Shown piece after piece: positions 1-8,615 of a stretch of 51,704 nucleotides of DNA (position 1 is its first letter; every line of letters begins with the position of its first letter). A program made the position numbers and the translations under genes. The stretch covers positions 1 through 51,704 of the forward strand of contig JAXDJX010000028.1 in the NCBI GenBank assembly GCA_034667405.1, in the 5' to 3' direction. Source of the DNA: JANXVR01 sp034667405. Lineage in GTDB: Bacteria; Actinomycetota; UBA4738; HRBIN12. The notes beneath the pieces were generated by a model. It saw only the letters and a list, made by a program, of their open reading frames with translations, was not told where the DNA came from and did no database searches.

Positions 1-263
1 CGGCGGGAGTCGCGAAGATGCCACTGCGCAGATTCGTCATCTATACGGTGCTGGGGTGCGTTCCCTGGGTGGCGGCGCTCGCCGTCGCCGGTGCGGCCGC
101 CGGCACGCAGTGGGAGAAGGTTTCCCACTTCCTCCAGCCGGTGGCCTGGGGGCTCTTGGCGGTCATCGTGATCCTCGGGGCAGTGTTCGTCGCCAGACGC
201 TGGACCACCGTCCGTCTCGAATATGCCGAGCTGGACCAGCAGCGGGATGCCGAACAGGTCTGA
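1..263 (+). CDS. DedA/VTT-family membrane protein, C-terminal fragment
   Basis: The 5' end is cut off by the window edge; the frame is open from base 3 and ends with TGA at 261-263. The first visible residues (AGVAKMPLRRF) match the conserved DedA/SNARE-associated (VTT) segment that follows the glycine-rich re-entrant loop, and two hydrophobic stretches follow, ending in a short charged cytoplasmic tail. DedA proteins are inner-membrane proteins linked to lipid scrambling and proton-motive-force homeostasis. The ATG at 18 is internal to the family motif, so it is not the true start. Confidence 0.75.
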   Translation, partial: AGVAKMPLRRFVIYTVLGCVPWVAALAVAGAAAGTQWEKVSHFLQPVAWGLLAVIVILGAVFVARRWTTVRLEYAELDQQRDAEQV

Positions 264-282
264 GCGGCCGACGCGGCTTTCC

Positions 283-762
283 TCAGACGTGGGTGACCAT
301 GGTCCAGGAGTCGCCACGATCTTCGATCTTCTCGAAACCCACGCGCTGATACATCATCCGGCTCCGGTTATGCACCGCGACACTCAGCGAAAGGGTCTGA
401 TAGCCGTCTTCGCGTGCCTCCAGCAGCGCGGCGCGTAGGAGGGTCTCGCCCAGCCCTTTGCGCCGGTGAAGCGGAGCGACTGCGATGGAGAGTTCGGGCG
501 TCTTCTCGTCGACGAACCCGTAGCCCGGTGCCTCGACGGTGAAGAGCCGCCACCATGCGGCCCCGACCCGTTCGCCCTCGATCTCGCCGATCACACCCCC
601 ATCGCCCTCGCGTCCCCAGCCCTGGTGGTAGCGGCGCAGCGTTGGCTCACCCAGCACCTCGTCGATAGGCTCGCGCGGCCAGTCGGGGTTCCATCGTGCC
701 GCCTCGTAGAGCATCTTCTTCAGGAACTCGGCGTCGCTGTCGGTGACCGGCCGGATGTTCAT
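283..762 (-). CDS. GNAT family N-acetyltransferase
   Basis: A 159-residue single-domain GNAT protein. The acetyl-CoA pyrophosphate-binding motif A is visible as RRKGLGETLL at residues 100-109, preceded by the beta4 strand LSIAVAP, and the C-terminus has the typical beta6/7 MYQRVGFEK element. It should transfer an acetyl group from acetyl-CoA to an amine; the substrate cannot be deduced. The ATG at 762 follows a GAGGAGC-type purine-rich stretch. It converges on the DedA fragment with only 19 bp between stops. Confidence 0.85.
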   Translation of the reverse strand: MNIRPVTDSDAEFLKKMLYEAARWNPDWPREPIDEVLGEPTLRRYHQGWGREGDGGVIGEIEGERVGAAWWRLFTVEAPGYGFVDEKTPELSIAVAPLHRRKGLGETLLRAALLEAREDGYQTLSLSVAVHNRSRMMYQRVGFEKIEDRGDSWTMVTHV

Positions 763-808
763 CCTGCGCTCGCTCCTCGGTTGATGTCAGCGTTCAGGGG
801 ACTCAAAC

Positions 809-3169
809 CTAACCCAGCCCCGACCCGGACGCCCGCGGATGAGACTCCGGATCTGTGGCCACCGTCGAGGCCAGCACGAACGGCACACTGGTCAGCACGG
901 CGCGCTCCTCGAACAGGAAGAGGCGTTTGATGAACAGAGCGCTCTGGTTATGCAGGATCAGATGCCGCCATTTCGTGAGGATGAATTCCGGGATCACCAC
1001 GTTCACCACGGTGTCGGGGCGTTCAGTGAACCGACGGACCTCGGCCAGCATCGGCGTGGTGAGATCTCGGAACGGTGTCTCGACGATGTCGAGCGGGACA
1101 CCCATCTGCCGGTCGAACCATTGCTCCTCCAGGGCGTGGGCGGTCTCGGGGTCCATGTCGAAGTAGATCGCCCTGGTCTCCGTGGCCGCCAGCGACTCCG
1201 CATAGTTGATGGCGCGGATCGAAGCGTCGTTGACCTGCGAGACGAACACGAGCGTCACGGTCCGTGACGGGATGAGTGGCTTCCCGTCCACGCCGGAGGC
1301 ACCCTGACTGACCGGCACATCCGTCACGACAACGTTCGGCTCGCGGAGGAGACCCGACTTCAGGCGGACCATCTGGCGCCCCTTCAAGATGTATCGCAAG
1401 AGCCCGCCGTTCACGGTTTCCGGCACGACCACGGTGACGAAGTCGTTCGGCCCACGCTCCACCGTGCGCACGAAGTCCCGAACGCGATGGAAGAGGTCGC
1501 CCGCCGCTGGCAGCGCTTCAAGGTCAACGCCAGCGCCAGCGAATCCGCGCCACGTTTCCTGAACCTCCGAGGAGATCGCCCCTCTTTCGCCGGGATACAC
1601 CACATGGAAGGACGTCGGTCGAAGCGATCGGATATAGCCCAGCGCCTCACCGGTTGCCGCCGAAACCTCCGTAGAAACCAGCACTACATGGTTGGCTCCC
1701 ACGGTGTTCGGATGCACGGTGCCCTTGTCGAGCTGCTCGCGGGTGGCCATGTAGTGGCGATGGATGGAGGCGAAGGTGGCAACGATGATCGGCATCGCGA
1801 TGATGACGATGTACGCGCCGTGCACGAACTTGGAGTAGGTCACCACGACGAGGACCACCCCCGTAGCGACCGCGCCGACTCCGTTGATGACGATCGACGT
1901 GCGCCAGCCCTTGGCCGCGTCGGGCCCCTTCCTTCCCTCTCGTCGCCAATGGCGAACCATGCCTGTTTGCGAGAGCGTGAACGACGTGAAGACTCCGACG
2001 ACGTAGAGCTGGATCAGCCGCGTGAGGTCCGCGTTGAACACGACCACCAACAGCGCCGCGAATGCCGAGAGGCTGATGACGCCGTTCGAGTACACGAGGC
2101 GATCGCCCCGGTTCGCGAACTGCCGGGGCATGAATCGATCCCGTGCCAGGATCGAGGCGAGTTGTGGGAACCCTTGGAACGACGTGTTGGCGGCCAACAC
2201 CAGGATCAACGTGGTGAAGATCTGCAGCAGGTAGAACCCGATCCCTCCGCCGAATACGGTGTGGGCGATCTGTCCCAGCGCCGATCGGTCGTCACTGACG
2301 ATGACGTGCATCCGGCTGGCGAGGAACGAGATACCCAGGAACATCGCGACGGCGATGACGCCCATGATGACGAGGGTGTCCGAAGCGTTCTTCGCCTTCG
2401 GCCGTCGGAACGCCTGCACACCGTTCGAGATGGCCTCGACACCTGTCAGGGCCGTCGCCCCAGCCGAGAATGCCCTCAAGATCACCAAGAGGCCGATGGC
2501 ACCCGCAGGCTTCAAGAGATCGGGGCGAAGTGCAACCGCTTCGGCCGGGGGGCAGCCTCCCAGACACTTGGTGAAGCCGACCGCGACCAGCACCACGATG
2601 GACGCGATGAAGAGGTAGGTCGGGATGGCGAAGATCGCACCGGCCTCCTTCACACCGCGAAGGTTCGCGAGGGTGATCAACAGGATGAACGACAGGCTGA
2701 GCTCGATCCGGTATGGGGAGAGTCCGGGGGCGGCCGTGATCATCGCGAACACGCCGGCGACGACGGACACCGAAACGGTGAGGACGTAGTCGACCAGGAG
2801 GGCGGCCGCGGCGACGAGACCGGGCATGGTCCCGAGGTTCTCCTTGCTGACGATGTAGGCCCCGCCACCGTTCGGGTAGGCCTTCACGGTCTCCCGATAG
2901 GACAGCACGACGATGACCATGAGCGAGGCGATGGCGAGAGAGATGGGGAACAAGAAGCGCGCCCCTTTGAGTCCGCCGTAGAGGAGCAGAACGGCCAAGA
3001 TCTCCTCGGTGGCGTAGGCGACCGAGGAAAGCGCATCCGATGAGAATACCGGCAGCGCAAGGATCTTGGGGAGCAGCGTGTGTTCGAGATCAGCGCTTGA
3101 AACGGCACGGCCCACCAAGATCCGCTTCAACATCGTGCGACCGGAGGCGTTCGAGGGGGTGGAAGCCAT
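809..3169 (-). CDS. KimA/YdaO-type APC-superfamily transporter with long C-terminal cytosolic region
   Basis: 786 residues. The N-terminal ~470 residues contain about 12 membrane segments and open with the signature SSDALSSVAYATEE (residues 43-56) found in KimA-type APC proteins, which are H+/K+ symporters in Bacillus. Related actinobacterial proteins are usually labelled amino-acid permeases, so the substrate is inferred. The remaining ~300 residues are two soluble repeats resembling universal-stress-protein folds (starting near NHVVLVST and RTVTLVFV). The gene lies 10 bp behind the response-regulator gene and also has its own TAGTAT box 7 nt before the ATG, so it may be read both in the operon and as a leaderless mRNA. 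A second paralogue lies at 5463-7937. Confidence 0.85.
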   Translation of the reverse strand: MASTPSNASGRTMLKRILVGRAVSSADLEHTLLPKILALPVFSSDALSSVAYATEEILAVLLLYGGLKGARFLFPISLAIASLMVIVVLSYRETVKAYPNGGGAYIVSKENLGTMPGLVAAAALLVDYVLTVSVSVVAGVFAMITAAPGLSPYRIELSLSFILLITLANLRGVKEAGAIFAIPTYLFIASIVVLVAVGFTKCLGGCPPAEAVALRPDLLKPAGAIGLLVILRAFSAGATALTGVEAISNGVQAFRRPKAKNASDTLVIMGVIAVAMFLGISFLASRMHVIVSDDRSALGQIAHTVFGGGIGFYLLQIFTTLILVLAANTSFQGFPQLASILARDRFMPRQFANRGDRLVYSNGVISLSAFAALLVVVFNADLTRLIQLYVVGVFTSFTLSQTGMVRHWRREGRKGPDAAKGWRTSIVINGVGAVATGVVLVVVTYSKFVHGAYIVIIAMPIIVATFASIHRHYMATREQLDKGTVHPNTVGANHVVLVSTEVSAATGEALGYIRSLRPTSFHVVYPGERGAISSEVQETWRGFAGAGVDLEALPAAGDLFHRVRDFVRTVERGPNDFVTVVVPETVNGGLLRYILKGRQMVRLKSGLLREPNVVVTDVPVSQGASGVDGKPLIPSRTVTLVFVSQVNDASIRAINYAESLAATETRAIYFDMDPETAHALEEQWFDRQMGVPLDIVETPFRDLTTPMLAEVRRFTERPDTVVNVVIPEFILTKWRHLILHNQSALFIKRLFLFEERAVLTSVPFVLASTVATDPESHPRASGSGLG

Positions 3170-3176
3170 GGCGCGG

Positions 3177-3182
3177 ATACTA
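3177..3182 (-). promoter_or_regulatory. -10 box (TAGTAT) for a leaderless start of the 809-3169 gene
   Basis: On the minus strand TAGTAT is followed by 7 nt and then the ATG at 3169, the usual -10 to transcription-start distance, so the message would begin at or next to the start codon. The box overlaps the stop of the upstream regulator gene. Confidence 0.55.
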
Positions 3183-3878
3183 CTGCGGAGCCGTGCTCGT
3201 CTCCCCGATCCAGCGGTACCCGACGCCCGGTTCAGTGGTGATCAGTTCCGGCGCCGCGGCATCGTCCCCAAGCTTCTTCCGGAGGGTGCGGACATAGGTC
3301 CGGAGATACGACGTTTCGGTCCCGTATCCCTGACCCCACACCCGCCGCAAGAGCCACTGGTGGGTCAAGAGCTTCCCTTGATTCGTGACGAACGCTTCCA
3401 AGAGACCGTACTCGGTAGGCGTGAGGTGCACGGGGTTGCCGCCGGTGCTCACCAGACGACGGGCGAGATCCACCTCCAGGGCTCCGAAGGTGAGGAGCGC
3501 AGGTGCGGCCTCATCTGGCTGAGCACGGCGCATCGCAGCTCTGGCTCGCGCCAGCAATTCCTCCATCCCGAAGGGTTTGGTCACGAAGTCGTCGGCCCCG
3601 GCGTCGAGCGCCTTCACCTTGTCGAGCTGTGTCTCTCGGACACTCAGGATGATCACGGGAACGTCGCTGAAGGCGCGGATCCGACGGATCACGTCCGTGC
3701 CGTCCATATCCGGAAGACCGAGGTCCAAGAGGACGAGGTCGAGGGAGAGTTCCGCAGCACCGAGCACCCCCTCCTGACCCGTGCCGACCGTGACGACCTC
3801 GTAGCCGTGGGCCTCGAGGCTGGTGCGGAGCGCTCGGCGGATCTGAGGCTCGTCGTCTACCACCATCACCGTGCTCAC
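3180..3878 (-). CDS. KdpE-like OmpR/PhoB-family response regulator
   Basis: 232 residues. An N-terminal receiver domain shows the acidic pocket D8/D9, the phospho-acceptor D52 in LLDLGLPDMDG, and the conserved K in TKPFG. The C-terminal winged helix has the OmpR-type sequence LTPTEYGLLEAFV and the recognition/wing region YLRTYVRTLRKKLGD, closely resembling KdpE. The GTG start at 3878 overlaps the kinase stop as GTGA, indicating translational coupling. Its context between a KdpD-like kinase and KimA-type transporters indicates control of K+ uptake rather than of a kdpFABC operon, which is absent from this window. Confidence 0.9.
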   Translation of the reverse strand: MSTVMVVDDEPQIRRALRTSLEAHGYEVVTVGTGQEGVLGAAELSLDLVLLDLGLPDMDGTDVIRRIRAFSDVPVIILSVRETQLDKVKALDAGADDFVTKPFGMEELLARARAAMRRAQPDEAAPALLTFGALEVDLARRLVSTGGNPVHLTPTEYGLLEAFVTNQGKLLTHQWLLRRVWGQGYGTETSYLRTYVRTLRKKLGDDAAAPELITTEPGVGYRWIGETSTAPQ

Positions 3879-5335
3879 GCAGAACGCTCCCCCGCTACCG
3901 GGAGTTCGAACGCGACGACGGCGCCTCCGCCGGGGGCTCCGTCGATCCAGATCCGACCGCCATGGGCAACGACGATCGCCTGTGCGATGGCGAGCCCTAG
4001 GCCCGTCCCCGGCCGTTCGGGCTCCGCGCCGCCGCGATAGAACGCTTCGAAGACACGCTGCCGGTCCGCCGGCGAGATGCCCGGTCCCTGGTCGGCGATG
4101 CGGATCTCCACGGCATCCCGGTAGGAGGCCGCGGACAGGGTGACCTCACCGCCAGGCGGCGAATGCAGGGCAGCATTCTCGATCACGTTCGTGAGTACCT
4201 GGTCGAGCTGGACCGGGTCGACGAACACCTCCGGCAACGATGGCCGGAGTCGCAACCGGATCACGACCCCGGCCAGCTGCGGCTGCATGCGGGCGACAAC
4301 GGCAAGCACGACTTCCTCGATATCCGTCGCTTCACGCGCGGGCACAAGCGCTCCCGCCCGTACACGGGCCAGATCCATGAGGTTGCCGACCACTCGGTTC
4401 AAACGGTCGGTTTCTTCAAGGACCGTCGTGAGGAGTTCCCGCTGTTGCTCTGCGTCGTGCACGGTTCCGGTCAGGAGGCTGGTGACGCCGGCCTTGATGG
4501 AGGCGAGCGGCGTGCGGAGATCGTGAGTGACGCTTGAGAACAGCGCGGCGCGAAGCTCGTTCGTTTCGGCCTCGAGCTGTACACCGCGAACCCGCGCGTC
4601 CAGACGAGCACGCTCCACCGCAAGTGCGATCTGGCGAGCTGCAGCCTCCAACAGTTCGCGGTCGCTCGAGGAGAACGGACGCATCCCTACCGATCGAACA
4701 GCGGTCACCATTCCCAGGGTCACCCCGCCGATCATGATGGGAGCCTCGACGAACGCGCCGGCCTCAAGTGTGGGACCGCTCCGAAGAGCCTCTGAGCGGA
4801 TCTCGTGCCCGTCGAGCGTCGCGAAGATCCGACACGCCGCCAGGTCGAAGGGTTCGAGCAGGGCAGCTGCAACGTCGTGCAGGACCTGCTCCAGTCGTTC
4901 GCCCGAAAGGAGCTTCGTCGCGAGGTATCCGAGGAGCCTGGCATCGCGTTCCCGGTGGGTCGCCCGCTCTCGCATGTCGGCCGACCGAGCGACCAGCAAC
5001 CCGACCACGAGGGCAACGACGATGAACACGCCGCTCGACAGCACATCCTCCACCCGATCGACGTGCAGCTGGAACCGAGGTGGAGCGAAGATGAACGTGA
5101 TCCCGATCGATGACACGACGGCGGCGACCAGTCCGCTCCGCAGGCCTCCCCCGGTCGACGCAACCACCACAGCTAAGAGGTAGAAGGGGATCGCGGCCTC
5201 GACCCCCGTTCGGGCGAACGGCAGCGCCACGAGCGTGGCAAGCAAGGCGGCGGAGACTCCGATGGCACCTGCGCGAACCCACGACGGGTTCGGCGAGGAC
5301 TGGAGGAACTGCTCGACGCGCCCCGTAATCCTCAT
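3875..5335 (-). CDS. KdpD-like sensor histidine kinase lacking the N-terminal KdpD/Usp domains
   Basis: 486 residues. Four membrane segments (about residues 25-118) match the DUF4118 KdpD transmembrane module. They are followed by a GAF-like region (about 135-245), a HisKA dimerisation domain with phospho-acceptor H271 in SSVTHDLRTPLAS, and an HATPase_c domain with N-box (ENAALHS), G1 (DQGPGIS) and G2 (GTGLGLAI) boxes. Full-length KdpD is near 900 residues; here the ATP-binding KdpD sensor and Usp domains are missing from the N-terminus, so signal input must differ. The ATG at 5335 lies 6 nt after a TAGCGT box, suggesting a leaderless mRNA. It is the first gene of a three-gene leftward operon. 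Confidence 0.9.
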   Translation of the reverse strand: MRITGRVEQFLQSSPNPSWVRAGAIGVSAALLATLVALPFARTGVEAAIPFYLLAVVVASTGGGLRSGLVAAVVSSIGITFIFAPPRFQLHVDRVEDVLSSGVFIVVALVVGLLVARSADMRERATHRERDARLLGYLATKLLSGERLEQVLHDVAAALLEPFDLAACRIFATLDGHEIRSEALRSGPTLEAGAFVEAPIMIGGVTLGMVTAVRSVGMRPFSSSDRELLEAAARQIALAVERARLDARVRGVQLEAETNELRAALFSSVTHDLRTPLASIKAGVTSLLTGTVHDAEQQRELLTTVLEETDRLNRVVGNLMDLARVRAGALVPAREATDIEEVVLAVVARMQPQLAGVVIRLRLRPSLPEVFVDPVQLDQVLTNVIENAALHSPPGGEVTLSAASYRDAVEIRIADQGPGISPADRQRVFEAFYRGGAEPERPGTGLGLAIAQAIVVAHGGRIWIDGAPGGGAVVAFELPVAGERSA

Positions 5336-5341
5336 GCTCCA

Positions 5342-5347
5342 ACGCTA
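5342..5347 (-). promoter_or_regulatory. -10 box (TAGCGT) of the kinase/regulator/KimA operon
   Basis: Minus-strand TAGCGT sits 6 nt before the kinase ATG. The expected -35 position falls on the first of the three TCACG repeats (5366-5370), which would allow autoregulation by the regulator encoded in this operon. Confidence 0.5.
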
Positions 5348-5363
5348 GCCGCTTTCATGACTT

Positions 5364-5402
5364 CCTCACGCAAGGGGGCCGATCCTTCACGATCCCCTCA
5401 CG
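5364..5402. promoter_or_regulatory. three phased direct repeats CYTCACG: candidate operator of the KdpE-like regulator
   Basis: CCTCACG at 5364-5370, CTTCACG at 5385-5391 and CCTCACG at 5396-5402 start 21 and 11 bp apart, that is two and one helical turns. OmpR-family regulators characteristically bind tandem direct repeats with an 11 bp period. The array lies in the only intergenic space shared by the kinase operon and the divergent KimA-TrkA genes. Binding is inferred, not shown. Confidence 0.5.
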
Positions 5403-5462
5403 CGCTGGAACCGACCCTCTAAGAGGAACGCCACACGTACCGCGACGGAGAGAGGGCAGTCA

Positions 5463-7937
5463 GTGCACACGAAGGAGAAGACACCGCCCGACCAAGGGCC
5501 TTCTGCTCCCGAAGGAGCCACACCCGAAGGTCACCTCCAAGCACTCCCCCAAGGGGCGGGCTACGCAGCCAAGCGGTTCATCCTGGGCCGGCCCATCCCT
5601 ACGGCGCACCTCATCCATGAACGCTTGAACAAGCTGACGGCGCTGGCGGTCTTTTCCTCCGACGCGCTGTCGTCGGTGGCCTACGCAACCGAACAGATGC
5701 TCCGGACGCTGTTCGTGTTCGGAGCGGTGGCGGCAGCAGCGTTCGCCGTGATCATGCCGCTGTCACTGGTGATCGTCACGGTCCTCGCGATCCTCATGTT
5801 CAGTTACCGGCAGACGATCCGCGCATACCCGTCGGCCGGTGGCGCCTACATCGTGACGAAAGACAACTTCGGCCTCATCCCGGCGCAAGTAGCCGGCGTC
5901 GCACTCCTCACCGACTATGTCCTCACGGTGGCGGTCTCCACATCGGCCGGTGTCGCTGCGATCATCGCGGCGGTTCCGGGGACGGCCGCGCTCAGGGTTC
6001 CCCTCGCGGTTGGATTCATCGCCCTCATCGCGGTCGGGAACCTCCGAGGTGTGAAGGAATCGGGTCGGATCTTCGCGATCCCCACCTACGTGTTCATCGC
6101 CATGATCTTCTCGCTGCTGGGGATCGGGTTCGTCCGGATGCTGACCGGGTCCCTCCACCCGGTGGCCTCCGGACTCTTCTTGCAGGAATGGATCACCAAG
6201 GGCCAACGCCTGGGGGTTGTCGCGCTGGGGGTGGTGCCACTGAGCCTGGGGTTGCACGCTCTAGCATCGGGCTCGACGGCGATGACCGGGGTCGAGGCGA
6301 TCTCCAACGGTGTGCCGGCGTTCCGGCCACCGGAATGGAAGAACGCCCGAACCACATTGATGGCCATGGGCATCACGCTCGGAACGATGTTCCTGGGTAT
6401 CTCGTTCCTCGCGAAGCACCTGCAGGTCGTCCCCGACCCCAACAGCCAGACGACGGTGCTCGCCGAGATCGGGCGCGCGGTGTTCGGCGGTGGGGCATTC
6501 GGTCATGTCCTCTTCTATGTGCTGCAGACGGCGACCACGTTGGTGCTGGTCCTGGCCGCGAACACTGCGTTCGCAGACTTCCCGCGCCTTGCGAGTTTCC
6601 AAGCCGGGGACAACTTCCTGCCGAAACAGTTCACGACACGAGGACACCGCTTGGTGTTCTCCAACGGCATCATTGCGCTCGCCGTCGCCGCAGGGGTGAT
6701 CGTGGTGGCGTTCGGTGCCAAGGTGGAGAACCTGATCCCGTTCTATGCGATAGGTGTGTTCACCTCGTTCACCTTGAGTCAGGCGGGGATGGCCAAGCGG
6801 CATCTCCGGCTGCGCGAGAAGGGGTGGAAGCTCGGCCTCCTCATCAACGGCCTCGGTTCCCTGGCAACGGCGATCATCCTGGCCATCATCGCGAAGGAGA
6901 AATTCTTCGAGGGCGCGTGGGCGGTCATGGTCCTCGTCCCCATCCTCGTGGTCCTGCTCACCCGCATGGCTCGCCAGTACGACCGGGAGGACGCGGAGCT
7001 CGAACGCGATCTCGACAGTTTCACCGTTGACGTCCTTCGGCCGAAGCCCGTCACGCTCCTGCTGGTCGACGATATCGACGGCAAGACCATCCATGCTCTG
7101 CAATATGCGAAGACGATCCGGGCCGATGACATCCGGGCGGTCCATATCGAGGACGATCCGCTGAAGACACTCGAACTCGAGACGGCGTGGAGTTCGGCGG
7201 GGCTCGACGACATCCCGTTGAAGGTGATCCGTGGCCGAGGCGACAGACCGAGCCGGCTGGCGGGGTTCGTGGCGGCGATGCCCGAAGATCGGGACGTGAA
7301 CGTGCTGGTTCCGGTGCCCCACGAGAGTTCGCGCACCGAGCGGCTCTCCGAGGGGCGCATCGGCACCCGCCTCACCCGGGCGCTCCTGCCGTACGAACAG
7401 GTCCGGGTGACCCTTGTTCGCGACCACCCGGACGGCGTGCACCCGTTGACCTATGACGAACACGCCAAGCCCATCATCAGATTCGCGCCCCGAGGGACCC
7501 ATACCGTGGTCATCATGGTGGACACGATCGACAGCGCGGTGCTTCGCGCCGCGACCTACGCACTGACCCTGGGGGCGACGGACATCCGCGCGGTCCATGC
7601 GGCCGTCGATCCCGACGCTGCAACGCGACTCGCCGAGCGGTGGATGGACCATCACATCCCGGTGCAGCTCGATGTCATCGAATGCTGGGATCGCAACATC
7701 CCGCGGGCGCTCGAGCGCTACGTATTGGACCAGACCGCCCGTGGCGCCGAGGTCACGGCGGTCATGCCGCGACGCGATTTCCCCAAGTTCCGTCAGCGAC
7801 TTCTGCACGACCGAACGAGCCGGAAGATCGCCAAAGCGCTCGGTCGGTACGCGCACATCGACATCGCGGCGGTGCCCTTCTACTTCGCACCAAAACCGCA
7901 GGTTGCCGACGTGCCAGCGGCGCCGAGCGTGGGCTAA
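5463..7937 (+). CDS. KimA/YdaO-type APC-superfamily transporter, second paralogue
   Basis: 824 residues from the GTG at 5463, which follows the purine-rich stretch GGAGAGAGGG. The N-terminal tail is long and hydrophilic (about 35 residues). SSDALSSVAYATEQ lies at 65-78, followed by about 12 membrane segments to roughly residue 500. As in the leftward paralogue, the C-terminal ~320 residues form two alpha/beta repeats (VTLLLVDD and HTVVIMVD beginnings). The likely role is proton-coupled K+ import, with the soluble domains as regulatory or nucleotide-sensing modules; this last point is inference. It leads the rightward arm with the two TrkA-like genes 12 bp downstream. Confidence 0.85.
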   Translation: MHTKEKTPPDQGPSAPEGATPEGHLQALPQGAGYAAKRFILGRPIPTAHLIHERLNKLTALAVFSSDALSSVAYATEQMLRTLFVFGAVAAAAFAVIMPLSLVIVTVLAILMFSYRQTIRAYPSAGGAYIVTKDNFGLIPAQVAGVALLTDYVLTVAVSTSAGVAAIIAAVPGTAALRVPLAVGFIALIAVGNLRGVKESGRIFAIPTYVFIAMIFSLLGIGFVRMLTGSLHPVASGLFLQEWITKGQRLGVVALGVVPLSLGLHALASGSTAMTGVEAISNGVPAFRPPEWKNARTTLMAMGITLGTMFLGISFLAKHLQVVPDPNSQTTVLAEIGRAVFGGGAFGHVLFYVLQTATTLVLVLAANTAFADFPRLASFQAGDNFLPKQFTTRGHRLVFSNGIIALAVAAGVIVVAFGAKVENLIPFYAIGVFTSFTLSQAGMAKRHLRLREKGWKLGLLINGLGSLATAIILAIIAKEKFFEGAWAVMVLVPILVVLLTRMARQYDREDAELERDLDSFTVDVLRPKPVTLLLVDDIDGKTIHALQYAKTIRADDIRAVHIEDDPLKTLELETAWSSAGLDDIPLKVIRGRGDRPSRLAGFVAAMPEDRDVNVLVPVPHESSRTERLSEGRIGTRLTRALLPYEQVRVTLVRDHPDGVHPLTYDEHAKPIIRFAPRGTHTVVIMVDTIDSAVLRAATYALTLGATDIRAVHAAVDPDAATRLAERWMDHHIPVQLDVIECWDRNIPRALERYVLDQTARGAEVTAVMPRRDFPKFRQRLLHDRTSRKIAKALGRYAHIDIAAVPFYFAPKPQVADVPAAPSVG

Positions 7938-7940
7938 GGT
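7935..7940 (+). promoter_or_regulatory. candidate -10 box (TAAGGT) for the first TrkA-like gene
   Basis: TAAGGT overlaps the stop of the KimA gene and ends 9 nt before the ATG at 7950. No Shine-Dalgarno sequence is seen in the 12 bp gap, so a leaderless message is possible besides readthrough. Confidence 0.35.
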
Positions 7941-7949
7941 AACCGGCCT

Positions 7950-8615
7950 ATGCGAGTGATGATCATGGGGAACGGTCGGGTCGGCTCCGATCTGGCCGAC
8001 CAGCTGGTAGCCGGCGAGCATCAGGTCACCGTTATCGACAAGAATCCAGAGGCGTTCTACACCTATCCCCTCGACGAGAGGATCACGCAGATCGTCGGGT
8101 TGGGGTTCGATCGAGATGTGCTGGAGAGTGCCGGGATCCGCGAGGCGGACGCGTTCGTCGCGGTGAGCAGCGGCGACAACTCGAACATCGTCTCGGCTCG
8201 CGTTGCGCTGGAGTATTACCACGTTCCCCGCGTGGTCGCGCGGATCTACGACCCTCGCCGCGCCGAGATCTACGAACGGCTGAACATCCCCACGGTCGCC
8301 ACCACGAAATGGGGTGTGAAGCAGATCCAGCTGATGCTCTTTCACGATCGCAAAGAGATCCGCGAATCCGTGGGTGGCGGCGACCTCCTGCGCATGCGGG
8401 TGCCCGTGCCTCCGCACCTGATCGGCAAGTCGGCGACATCGCTGAACGTTCCCGGCAAGATCCTGGTTGCAGGTGTCTCACGAGGTGGCGGTGGGTTCCT
8501 TCCCACCGACGACAGCACGATGCAGGATGGCGACTTCCTGGTCGTGATGCTCACCAAAGATGGCGTCGACACCGTCGATGCACTCTTGGCCGAGTCGATG
8601 GGAGAGCACCACTGA
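7950..8615 (+). CDS. TrkA/CeoB-like K+ uptake regulatory protein (RCK domain)
   Basis: 221 residues. An N-terminal Rossmann-type RCK_N domain carries GNGRVG at residues 8-13 and the acidic end of beta2 (VIDKNPEAF); a C-terminal RCK_C domain covers about residues 140-215. Such proteins bind NAD(H)/nucleotides and gate or energise Trk/Ktr or other K+ transporters from the cytoplasmic side. No TrkH/KtrB channel gene is present here, so the neighbouring KimA-type transporters are the obvious partners. Its TGA overlaps the next ATG by one base. Confidence 0.88.
   Translation: MRVMIMGNGRVGSDLADQLVAGEHQVTVIDKNPEAFYTYPLDERITQIVGLGFDRDVLESAGIREADAFVAVSSGDNSNIVSARVALEYYHVPRVVARIYDPRRAEIYERLNIPTVATTKWGVKQIQLMLFHDRKEIRESVGGGDLLRMRVPVPPHLIGKSATSLNVPGKILVAGVSRGGGGFLPTDDSTMQDGDFLVVMLTKDGVDTVDALLAESMGEHH

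Noticed and set aside
1487..3043. Long open frame on the plus strand opposite the first KimA gene
   Set aside because: Rich in Arg, Asp, His and Gly with no hydrophobic core; it is the antisense of a membrane protein in GC-rich DNA.
5336..5462. ydaO-type c-di-AMP riboswitch ahead of the KimA-type gene
   Set aside because: The intergenic region is too short for that large aptamer and none of its conserved blocks is seen; phased repeats explain the region better.
6261..8417. Very long open frame on the minus strand opposite the second KimA and TrkA genes
   Set aside because: Same low-complexity charged composition and no family motifs; it crosses two well-supported genes on the other strand.
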